Source of the DNA: an uncultured Collinsella sp.
GTDB lineage: Bacteria > Actinomycetota > Coriobacteriia > Coriobacteriales > Coriobacteriaceae
Direction: 5' to 3'
Assembly: GCA_900544645.1 (NCBI GenBank)
Contig: UQWG01000068.1
Location: 1 to 6,197 of the forward strand
Length of the DNA stretch: 6,197 bases
The position numbers and the translations under genes are program-made. Within the stretch, counting starts at the first letter, position 1. Every line of letters begins with the position of its first letter. The notes under the pieces were generated by a model. It was given only the letters and a program-made list of their open reading frames with translations. It was not told where the DNA came from and did not search any database. Positions 1-5,257 of the stretch are shown in pieces.

Positions 1-47
1 GAGATTTCTGCCTGTCTCGTGGGCTCGGAGATGTGTATAAGAGACAG
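1..47 (+). other. Illumina Nextera adapter with i7 index (sequencing artefact)
   Basis: This is synthetic, not genomic, sequence. Bases 1-5 (GAGAT) match the end of the P7 flow-cell primer. Bases 6-13 (TTCTGCCT) are an i7 index in adapter orientation, matching the Nextera N703 index as I remember it. Bases 14-28 are the Nextera read-2 linker (GTCTCGTGGGCTCGG), and bases 29-47 are the 19-base Tn5 mosaic end AGATGTGTATAAGAGACAG. The order and junctions are exactly those of a tagmentation library molecule, so real sequence begins at about base 48. The mosaic end should not be annotated as a Tn5/IS50 end. Confidence 0.98.
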
Positions 48-60
48 CCCCCGGGGCCTC

Positions 61-224
61 CCGCCACGAAACCGGCCCATCTACTACGTTTGGCCGGCAT
101 CCCCCGACCATGGCGCCTCGGGCAAAAATAAAATCGCAGGTAGACGGCCTGCGGTTTTCGCGAAATACGGGGTATGGTCGAGGGGTCGGGCTTAAACGTA
201 GTAGATGGGCCGGTTTCGTGGCGG
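61..224. repeat. Long intergenic inverted repeat with nested stems
   Basis: The outer arms, 61-91 and 194-224, are perfect reverse complements over 31 bases. An inner pair (CGACCAT at 105-111 and ATGGTCG at 174-180) adds a nested stem, and a hairpin at 130-158 sits in the centre. The whole unit is about 164 bases, non-coding, and lies between the contig end and the end of the 385-aa gene. The arm sequence resembles intergenic repeats that I recall being dispersed in Collinsella genomes; that is recollection, not a search result. A dispersed repeat would also explain why the assembly broke here. An inverted chimera formed during library preparation is possible, because the adapter lies only 13 bases from the left arm. 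Confidence 0.8.
122..158 (-). terminator. Rho-independent terminator of the 385-aa gene
   Basis: Read on the minus strand, the stem CGCAGG/CCTGCG (148-153 and 135-140) has a 7-base loop and is extended by A-T pairs and one G-T pair to about 11 pairs. It is followed by ATTTTATTTTT (124-134). It lies about 120 bases past the stop of the 385-aa gene and points the right way. The A-rich and T-rich flanks are partly symmetrical (TTTT at 155-158), so it may also act weakly on the plus strand. Confidence 0.75.
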
Positions 225-276
225 CGGCATCGCGGGCAGCCGACCGAGGGCGTCCGGAAGTGAGCAGGGCACCCGT

Positions 277-1434
277 CTAACGACCGATTTCCAGCCAGTT
301 ACATAGGATGTTGGCTCGTAACTCAATTTCCGTCGTCTTTTGCGCCTTAGTTTTACACCTATAGCGCAATTCCAGGCGCGAGCAAAGACTTCGCACGATT
401 GCATCAAGCTGCTCGGCATCGTTAAGCATGTCTTGCGTAACCAAGAAGACGTCATACCCCATACTTTGCAGCGCCGTCATGCGTTTGGCATCGTGGTCGA
501 GCACGGCGCCTGATCCGTGGATGACCTCTCCCTGAATCTCCACGATGCCCGCCTTCATTATGGTGGGATTCACGATCACGATATCCCCGTAGCAGACTCT
601 TTGCCCCGCAATGCTCTGAGCCGCTGCGGTAAGCGGCGTAAGGTCGTTAATATATATGTTTCGAAAGCCGGCACCGCCGCGAGAGCGAGGAAGCGATAGC
701 AATAAAATTCCTGCAACCTCAAGCGGAGAAGCTGCTATACCTGTCACCAGCTGAGCGGCGTTGTAAAACTTCGTACCCCACTTTCGTCTTTTCATCTTAC
801 TGGCGTACTCATGAAGCTCGTGTAATTCGATGAGCGGCTTCCTCATCCAGAGCGAAGTGCCCTTTAGCCTTATGACCTCCTTCATTTTCTTTTGTCCGTT
901 GGACCCCTTCGCATTTGCCTGTTCTTTGACTTTTATGCGCGCATAAACGCGTTTCCATTGTGGTTCGTCTTGGCTTTCATCGAGGTCAAAGAGGGATTCG
1001 GTGGTTGCATTCTCGGCAGCGTCATTGGCTTTATCTAGTTCCGCTTCTGCTGCTACGGTGGGCTCAAAGACTGAGAACCATCCGCAAAATTCGTACATGG
1101 CAAGGACAAGATCGGTTGGAGACATAAAGCGCGCCATGGTGAATAGCGTCGCAAGTGGATTGGTAACCCTAAAGCTCATCGTGGTTTCCAGCGTGCTATC
1201 AACCCCCGAAGTATCATCACAGTGGATTGTTGTCCGTAATCCCGAATGGTAGTTAACGCCACCTGGCACTGTTGCGGTAACAATCGGGGTCTTGAGGACG
1301 TCGACTACAAAGGGCGATTGAGATAGGGCTCGCCAGCCGTCTTCAGGGCTTGGCAGTCTTGGGTAGAGGTCACGGACCTGCGGTGGACAGCGCCAGTAGC
1401 GGAATGCGGTGTTTGCGCAGACGATCTCGTCCAT
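277..1434 (-). CDS. AbiEi-like protein with Vsr/DUF559-type nuclease signature
   Basis: This 385-aa protein has an organisation seen in actinobacterial AbiEi-like proteins (putative type IV antitoxin or transcriptional regulator) that end in a Vsr/DUF559-like PD-(D/E)XK fold. Seen in the sequence: residues 86-118 resemble the conserved core segment (FRVTNPLATLFTMAR, then an ELCG-like EFCG), and residues 234-254 resemble the SPMET-type linker (SPLEVAGILLL, then GGAG). At the C-terminus are D284, E299-I-Q301-G302, H306, D313-H-D315 and K317-R318, then a GYDVFLVT strand, which is the pattern of the nuclease fold. Residues about 125-195 are a highly charged, probably disordered insertion. The start is supported by AGGGGAGG five bases upstream. 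It appears to be a single-gene unit ending at the terminator near 122-158. Nuclease activity is inferred from residue pattern only, and no separate AbiEii toxin is adjacent. Confidence 0.7.
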   Translation of the reverse strand: MDEIVCANTAFRYWRCPPQVRDLYPRLPSPEDGWRALSQSPFVVDVLKTPIVTATVPGGVNYHSGLRTTIHCDDTSGVDSTLETTMSFRVTNPLATLFTMARFMSPTDLVLAMYEFCGWFSVFEPTVAAEAELDKANDAAENATTESLFDLDESQDEPQWKRVYARIKVKEQANAKGSNGQKKMKEVIRLKGTSLWMRKPLIELHELHEYASKMKRRKWGTKFYNAAQLVTGIAASPLEVAGILLLSLPRSRGGAGFRNIYINDLTPLTAAAQSIAGQRVCYGDIVIVNPTIMKAGIVEIQGEVIHGSGAVLDHDAKRMTALQSMGYDVFLVTQDMLNDAEQLDAIVRSLCSRLELRYRCKTKAQKTTEIELRANILCNWLEIGR

Positions 1435-1447
1435 ATGGGCCTCCCCT

Positions 1448-1766
1448 AGCTTTGGCTGCGTGCCGTTATGTTTGCAGGTAGACCGATTATCAATGGCGGC
1501 ATCATGCCGGTAAGTACCGGAAGCTGACCAAATGCCGACAAATAGCTTGACGCATTTCGCCTAAAGATCGCCGTGTGGCACAAATCTGCTGGCAGGCGTT
1601 CTGGGGCCGTGGTCCCTATCTCCACATTTGTGCGTGAATCCCATGGCAAATTCAATGAAAGATCGCATGAGCTTTATGCAAAACGCGCGATGACGCCAGT
1701 TCAGGAGAAATCAGCTAGAACCGCGTTTAAAATTATCGATTCGATTTTGGTGTCAGATTTGGTGTC
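1448..1766. other. Gene-poor stretch between tRNA-Val and the 385-aa gene
   Basis: I see no convincing gene in these 319 bases. Two short reading frames oppose each other: minus 1446-1655 (69 codons) and plus 1573-1791 (72 codons, GTG start). Neither has a clear ribosome binding site or a recognisable domain, and the plus frame runs into the tRNA terminator hairpin. The promoter of the 385-aa gene must lie here, but I cannot pick a convincing -35/-10 pair. Next to the terminator, TTTGGTGTCA occurs twice (1746-1755 and 1758-1767), 12 bases apart. This could be a remnant of an integrated element beside the tRNA, but no integrase is visible. Confidence 0.5.
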
Positions 1767-1802
1767 AAAAAGAAAAAGGTCAGAGGCTTAACACCTCTGA
1801 CC
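1767..1802 (-). terminator. Rho-independent terminator of tRNA-Val
   Basis: On the minus strand a perfect 9-bp stem (GGTCAGAGG, 1802-1794, paired with CCTCTGACC, 1786-1778) encloses a 7-base loop and is followed immediately by TTTTTCTTTTT (1777-1767). It starts 12 bases after the 3' end of the tRNA, so it should end that transcript and isolate the tRNA from the 385-aa gene. Confidence 0.9.
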
Positions 1803-1813
1803 TATGCTTTAGA

Positions 1814-1888
1814 TGGTGGGCGATACAAGATTCGAACTTGTGACCCCATCCGTGTGAAGGATATGCTCTACCCCTGAGCCAATCGCCC
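1814..1888 (-). tRNA. tRNA-Val (anticodon CAC)
   Basis: The minus strand folds into a complete 75-base cloverleaf including an encoded CCA. The acceptor stem is GGGCGAT with ATCGCCC (7 of 7 pairs), the D arm is GCTC-AGGGGTA-GAGC, and the anticodon arm is TATCC-TTCACAC-GGATG with one T-G pair at its base. The variable loop is GGGTC, the T arm is ACAAG-TTCGAAT-CTTGT, and A73-CCA follows. Loop position 33 is T, so the anticodon is CAC, which reads the valine codon GTG. The gene has its own probable promoter and a strong terminator, so it is a single-gene transcript. Confidence 0.97.
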
Positions 1889-1908
1889 GTCGCCTTTCGG
1901 CAAAAGAG

Positions 1909-1938
1909 ATACTATCATAGCCGCGCGTGGTTTACCAA
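1909..1938 (-). promoter_or_regulatory. Probable promoter of tRNA-Val
   Basis: On the minus strand TTGGTA (1938-1933) is followed after 18 bases by TAGTAT (1914-1909), about 20 bases before the tRNA 5' end. An overlapping alternative -10, TATGAT (1919-1914), is a better hexamer but has a poorer -35. Something here must drive the tRNA, since the DUF3825 gene upstream ends at 2027; which hexamers are used is uncertain. Confidence 0.45.
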
Positions 1939-2026
1939 GAACTTTTTGCCCTCGATTGTAAATTCGTGGGCGTCGGCCGTGCCATGGCAAGCGCCCTAAC
2001 CAGCAAACCAGCAGCTAAACCACCAT

Positions 2027-2815
2027 TTACCGCTTTATCCACGAGGTCTCGGGGCGGCAGATAAGTCGTGCGTTGTTGTAGGCCATGTCGAGCGTGAGAC
2101 AGGTGCGCGCGGCGTAGAAGCCATCCTCGCGCTGGATGGTCAGCGCCAGCTCGGGCTTGTCGCCGGTCAGGCACAGCGGTAGGAGTAGCTGGATCCGGCC
2201 GCCGTAGAACTGCGGCACCGCGAGCGTGTAGTTGGCTGCGGCGCGGCGGGCGGCCTCGACGACGGCGCCCTCAAAGGCACGGCGCAGCAGCAGCGAGTTG
2301 CCCTCCCCCATCAGGCTGGCGGGAATACGCGTAAGGTTTTCCTCGTCGCCCAGAATGTGGTCGATGTTGGAGCGGATGGGAAGGCGGTAGTCAAAGACCA
2401 GTTCGGAGGGGTCCTCGGCAAAGCGCACGCGGCACGGCAGGTACTCAAACGAGACCAGCATGGGGTCGCTTTCCTTAAAGAAGCCCTTCAAAAACCAGCG
2501 CTGGCGCGCATCGGGCTTGGTGTTGGGCTCAAATAGGCCGTAGATAGTCTCGTAACGGCGTGTGTACAGGCCGGTGTTAAACAGGCAGCGGTCGTCGTCA
2601 AACACCAGCGGCAGGTTGGACGGTGCGGTCTGGTCCACGTCGCGCTCGGTGAGGAACACCGCGCGGCTAAACGAAAACGACAGGTAGTTTTTGAGGATGC
2701 GGTTGCTGGGACCCCAGTCCTCGGGGTCGGCGAGGTCGACCAGACGGTCGTAGCAGGGCTCGGGGCAAAACGCGAAGTCGTACACATTGCTGCAAAGAGT
2801 GCTGGGGAGTTCCAT
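2027..2815 (-). CDS. DUF3825-family protein
   Basis: This 262-aa protein matches the DUF3825 family as I recognise it. Residues 42-52 (KNYLSFSFSRA), 78-85 (LFNTGLYT, followed by the ETIYGLFE segment) and W107 form the typical core, with PQFYGGRIQLLLPL at 201-214 and a final block LDMAYNNARLIC at 242-253. There is no signal peptide or membrane segment, so it should be cytoplasmic. The family's function is not established. The ATG at 2815 has only a weak GGA six bases upstream. No other ATG, GTG or TTG lies between it and the in-frame stop, so I kept it. It starts 45 bases after the Doc-like gene ends and may be the last gene of that transcript. Its base composition looks richer in G and C than the toxin genes, so it may instead be an older resident gene that the cassette landed beside. 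Confidence 0.8.
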   Translation of the reverse strand: MELPSTLCSNVYDFAFCPEPCYDRLVDLADPEDWGPSNRILKNYLSFSFSRAVFLTERDVDQTAPSNLPLVFDDDRCLFNTGLYTRRYETIYGLFEPNTKPDARQRWFLKGFFKESDPMLVSFEYLPCRVRFAEDPSELVFDYRLPIRSNIDHILGDEENLTRIPASLMGEGNSLLLRRAFEGAVVEAARRAAANYTLAVPQFYGGRIQLLLPLCLTGDKPELALTIQREDGFYAARTCLTLDMAYNNARLICRPETSWIKR

Positions 2816-2860
2816 GCGGTGTCCAATCCATTCAATTACCAGCGTGCGGATGGTTTGATT

Positions 2861-3376
2861 CTATACGGGCGAAGCGCAGTCGTGACACACAACGTAATTT
2901 CGCCTAAGCTCTTCCGCGAGATCGGCGCGATAGCGGATTCCGGAAACGAGGTCCTGGATCCAGGCGTAGTACTGGTTATCTTTGGGCTCGGAGCTGTCGG
3001 ACAGTATGACCGGAGTGCCGGCGAACCTTAGGACGGACAATGCAAAGACAAGGCTGGTGCGTTTGTTGCCGTCCTCAAAGATGTGGTCCTTAACCATGTG
3101 ATCGGCCACGTAGGTAACCTGGTCAAAGATTTCTGCGAAGCGATCGGCCGGCGATTGGCCGAATATCGTACAGAATGCACCCGCAAGCACGGACTCGACG
3201 CGTCCAAGCTCAAGTGCGGCACGGTCGCCCGCGGCGTCGGTCGTATAGCAGCGCCCGACGGTCATCAGCGTGCTGTGTAGACGCATCACAGCCGCGGCCA
3301 TAGCTTCGAGCGAACCGGCATCGTCGAGCACGAGCGGCGCGAACGGATGCGTGCCCCGCTTCGTGTTCGCCATCAT
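2861..3376 (-). CDS. Fic/Doc-family toxin (Doc type)
   Basis: This 171-aa protein has a Fic fold with the motif H98-I-F-E-D-G-N104-K105-R106. The lysine in NKR and the HxF start are the Doc form of the motif, not the HPFxxGNGR of AMP-transferring Fic enzymes. Phage P1 Doc with this kind of motif phosphorylates EF-Tu and stops translation, and by analogy this is probably the toxin of its pair. It is longer than P1 Doc (126 aa) because of about 40 extra N-terminal residues. No inhibitory (S/T)xxxE(G/N) helix is obvious within the protein, which fits control by a separate antitoxin. Its ATG overlaps the stop of the 61-aa gene (ATGA, four bases) with GGAGAA just upstream, so translation is probably coupled. 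A second in-frame ATG follows directly (3373). Confidence 0.9.
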   Translation of the reverse strand: MMANTKRGTHPFAPLVLDDAGSLEAMAAAVMRLHSTLMTVGRCYTTDAAGDRAALELGRVESVLAGAFCTIFGQSPADRFAEIFDQVTYVADHMVKDHIFEDGNKRTSLVFALSVLRFAGTPVILSDSSEPKDNQYYAWIQDLVSGIRYRADLAEELRRNYVVCHDCASPV

Positions 3377-3558
3377 GAGTTCTCCAAGAGCCTCAGTGCG
3401 TTGGGCATACCCTCAATGGTCAGCCGAATAGCTTCGTCGATCGACGTGACGCCGTCGAGCAAAATCGGTGATGCTGAATTTGCCACGTGCGCAGTTGATT
3501 GATCTTCTTGAGCAACGCAATCAGCGCCGTCATCTTGTTGAACATAGCTCCAAGGCAT
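3373..3558 (-). CDS. Probable antitoxin of the Doc-type toxin
   Basis: This 61-aa protein matches no named family that I recognise. Its place points to an antitoxin: it is small, lies directly upstream of a Doc-type gene and overlaps it by ATGA, the usual antitoxin-first arrangement of Phd/Doc systems. Residues 1-11 (MPWSYVQQDDG) nearly duplicate the start of the 88-aa protein at 5850-6116, also at DNA level. Residues 12-30 are polar and look flexible. Residues 39-61 (SIDEAIRLTIEGMPNALRLLENS) should form helices and could bind the toxin, as the Phd C-terminus does. No Phd-type DNA-binding domain is visible, so regulation may rest with the HTH protein upstream. A good AGGAG lies seven bases before the start, and the preceding gene ends 11 bases upstream. 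Confidence 0.75.
   Translation of the reverse strand: MPWSYVQQDDGADCVAQEDQSTAHVANSASPILLDGVTSIDEAIRLTIEGMPNALRLLENS
3526..3558 (-). repeat. Shared antitoxin head, copy 2 (copy 1 at 6084-6116)
   Basis: These are codons 1-11 of the Doc-side antitoxin, 30 of 33 bases identical to the start of the 88-aa gene in front of DUF4160. The rest of the two genes is unrelated by eye. Confidence 0.9.
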
Positions 3559-3569
3559 GTCTGACTCCT

Positions 3570-4259
3570 CTATAGCTTTACAGACGAAATAGTCTGCGAA
3601 TCGTACTCCAGAGCGATCGGTTGCCAGATGAGGTCTTCGATGGCGCAGTCTAGGGCATTTGCGAGCGCCAATGCCGAGGAGACCGAGGCGCGGCGCAGGT
3701 CGAGCTGGTTCTGTTCGTATAGCTGTATAGCGCGGAGTTTAACTCCCGATTGGGTTGCGAGCTGTTTTTGTGTCAGTCCGGTCGCCTTACGCGCTGCCTT
3801 GAGACCTTTTCTGTCTGCCTGGACCTTGTTCCATTTATTGATGACAAGCTCAGCGAATTTATCTTCGGGTGCTTCGTGAAGCGGATGGTACGACCCGATA
3901 ATCCAATCGAGCGGGGCGACTTCGAATAGGTCGCTAAAACCCAAGCAGCTCGTCCATTGCGTATAGGCCAAAACCCAGCCCGCCCAGTATTCCGGGGAAC
4001 GATCGAAGGGATAAATCGCCCTGCATTCGGCGGGTTTTAGTCCCGCACGGGCGATAATTTCACACGCGAGCTCGTCGCCTGACATGCCGCAGACAACGCG
4101 TGGCACACCGCGCTCAAATTGCTTCATCTCAAGAGAGTTCGAAAGGATTGCCGTCAATTCAAGTGGATTCAACCCTTGGTCACAGAGGGCGAAATCGACT
4201 GCCTCACCTAGCGTTCTCATGGCGTCCTCGAGATACATTTCACTGTAGGCGCAGGTCAT
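3570..4259 (-). CDS. XRE-type HTH protein, probable antitoxin of the DUF3990 protein
   Basis: This 229-aa protein has two parts. Residues about 1-135 match an N-terminal region common in Firmicutes and actinobacterial HTH proteins encoded beside DUF3990 and DUF3791 genes, with FERGVPRVVCGMSGDELA (48-65), SPEYWAGWVLAYTQW (88-102) and YHPLHEA (124-130). Residues about 152-211 are a Cro/CI-type HTH, with LTQKQLATQSGVKLRAIQLYE covering the two DNA-contacting helices. It probably neutralises the DUF3990 protein and represses the operon through the dyads at 4925-4969; this role is inferred from context. The start at 4259 overlaps the DUF3990 gene by 20 bases. Its GGGAG lies directly against the ATG, with GAGGGG further back, so ATG 4238 (residue 8) is a possible alternative. 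Either start implies translational coupling. Confidence 0.85.
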   Translation of the reverse strand: MTCAYSEMYLEDAMRTLGEAVDFALCDQGLNPLELTAILSNSLEMKQFERGVPRVVCGMSGDELACEIIARAGLKPAECRAIYPFDRSPEYWAGWVLAYTQWTSCLGFSDLFEVAPLDWIIGSYHPLHEAPEDKFAELVINKWNKVQADRKGLKAARKATGLTQKQLATQSGVKLRAIQLYEQNQLDLRRASVSSALALANALDCAIEDLIWQPIALEYDSQTISSVKL

Positions 4260-4908
4260 CTCCCATCATCCCCTCTCGAACGATATCGACGATACGAATC
4301 CCCTCAAACGGGTTTTCGGCAAGTAACTCCCGATACTGCGCCCTTGCCGCCTCATCTCGCTCCTTGGCCAATGGACCATACAGAGCTTGCGGCGCACGTT
4401 CAAATCCAGCAAAACGAATGTTCTTAAACGCGCGCTCGCTTTTGAGCACGATCTGCTCCCCTAGGTTGCCGAGCTTCATGGCACGACTCAACTGTTCGAC
4501 AGTGATTGTATTGTTTACAAACGCCCTGGCATAGCTAAAGTACGAATCATCTGCGCGCCATCCTCTAATCACATCGTAAGCTTCGGTACTAGGTAAGTAA
4601 TGGTCGTGGAGATATTCACATGTTCCTACGGCGATAGCAGTGTCCTTACGAAAGGAACGGTGCTCAACGAGCAACGCTATCCAATGTAGAACTGAATAGT
4701 GCGGTGATAAAAGGTCGAGAACGTTGAGGTCCGCCATATCGAGTTCATATCGATTTGCGAAGCCATCGGCGTCTCCCGAACACGCCCATTCCCTTGCAAG
4801 ATCAAGGCTCTCTGTGCAATAGAATCCCTGTCCATAGTCGTTATGGACTTTCCCCAGGCCAAACTGGGGAACCTCAATAATCTTCTGAGATCCATGCCAT
4901 AGTACCAT
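4240..4908 (-). CDS. DUF3990 protein, ADP-ribosyltransferase-fold toxin candidate
   Basis: This 222-aa protein has the features of DUF3990, a family placed among ADP-ribosyltransferase folds. Seen: LWHGS (3-7) gives the first-strand histidine H5; DYGQGFYCTES (24-34) with W41 gives the second-strand tyrosine region (Y25 or Y30); the family-typical YDVIRGWRADDSYF is at 111-124; and GEQIVLKSERA (150-160) places E151/Q152 where the third catalytic position is expected. The third residue is thus not certain to be glutamate. If active, it would use NAD+ to modify a host target, which cannot be named from sequence. There is no secretion signal, fitting an intracellular toxin paired with the overlapping HTH gene. 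The start has a textbook AGGAGG five bases upstream and lies 16 bases from the operator region. It is the first gene of the five-gene run. Confidence 0.85.
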   Translation of the reverse strand: MVLWHGSQKIIEVPQFGLGKVHNDYGQGFYCTESLDLAREWACSGDADGFANRYELDMADLNVLDLLSPHYSVLHWIALLVEHRSFRKDTAIAVGTCEYLHDHYLPSTEAYDVIRGWRADDSYFSYARAFVNNTITVEQLSRAMKLGNLGEQIVLKSERAFKNIRFAGFERAPQALYGPLAKERDEAARAQYRELLAENPFEGIRIVDIVREGMMGDDLRLQ

Positions 4909-4924
4909 GTGAGCCTCCTAATTG

Positions 4925-4969
4925 GTATCGCTCTAACGATAGCTTAACATACTATCGCTAGAGCGATAC
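4925..4969 (-). promoter_or_regulatory. Double operator-like dyad before the DUF3990 operon
   Basis: Two 18-base arms (4925-4942 and 4952-4969) are inverted copies of each other with one mismatch, separated by 9 bases. Each arm is itself a palindrome: TATCGCTAGAGCGATA (4953-4968) is perfect around a 2-base centre, and TATCGCTCTAACGATA (4926-4941) has one mismatched pair. This looks like a pair of operators for a dimeric HTH protein, most simply the XRE protein at 3570-4259. TATGTT in the 9-base gap on the minus strand could serve as a -10, but I see no good -35, so the promoter itself is uncertain. Confidence 0.75.
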
Positions 4970-5067
4970 TCGTTTACGAAAAACAATCGTCGACTCTATT
5001 CCAGGCTCCACTGCAGGCTCGATATCGTATGAAAAAGAGACGCCTCCAACCAGAACGATCGAAAGCG

Positions 5068-5172
5068 TCTTCTCGGCGAGCATTTTTTTAGATTGCGTTG
5101 GTCGTGCTCTGCGACCAAGATCTTCTCGGTAGGCCTTCTTTTGATTTCGTTGGTCGCGCCTTACGGCCAAAC
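5068..5172. repeat. Degenerate two-copy tandem repeat (~52 bp), with an unexplained short reading frame
   Basis: Two diverged units run head to tail: 5068-5120 and 5121-5172. Both begin TCTTCTCGG, contain a T-rich stretch, then GATT-CGTTGGTCG, and end with a CCAA half-stem. Each unit can form a small hairpin: perfect in the first (TTGGTCG 5098-5104 with CGACCAA 5112-5118), imperfect in the second (5150-5156 with 5165-5170). A minus-strand frame runs through both (4958-5170, 70 codons, TTG start, lysine- and arginine-rich). It has no ribosome binding site, no recognisable domain, and runs into the operator, so I do not call it a gene. It could be the remnant of a lost gene. The rest of the 349-base gap 4909-5257 holds the operator at 4925-4969 and nothing else I recognise. 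Confidence 0.6.
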
Positions 5173-5257
5173 TCTAAAACAAGCATATAAATGAAGGAGA
5201 AGCGATGCAAGCCGTGCCTAGAAACCTCGCAACCATGCTCGTTAGCTCAAGTTCCGT

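Noticed and set aside
29..47. Tn5/IS50 mosaic end as a mobile-element boundary
   Set aside because: It is flanked by the Nextera linker, index and P7 tail in library order, so it is a reagent sequence.
1001..1252. Plus-strand frame antisense to the 385-aa gene, also those at 192-455 and 517-699
   Set aside because: Each overlaps the 385-aa coding region or the repeat in a non-coding frame and lacks a ribosome binding site or domain.
1446..1655. Minus-strand 69-codon frame upstream of the 385-aa gene
   Set aside because: No ribosome binding site or domain; the tail is of low-information composition, and it ends inside the ribosome binding site of the next gene with no other sign of being coded.
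1573..1791. Plus-strand 72-codon frame beside tRNA-Val as an integrase tail or small basic protein
   Set aside because: GTG start without a ribosome binding site, no tyrosine-recombinase motifs, and its end lies within the tRNA terminator hairpin.
2488..2835. Minus-strand 115-codon frame overlapping DUF3825
   Set aside because: Shadow in another frame of the GC-rich DUF3825 gene; threonine- and alanine-rich with no motif.
5098..5118. TTGGTCG/CGACCAA hairpin as a terminator
   Set aside because: Neither strand has a T-run directly after the stem; the A/T-rich stretch is seven or more bases away on the wrong side for the minus strand.
5068..5172. CRISPR array
   Set aside because: Only two diverged units with no constant repeat and no spacer pattern, and no cas genes nearby.
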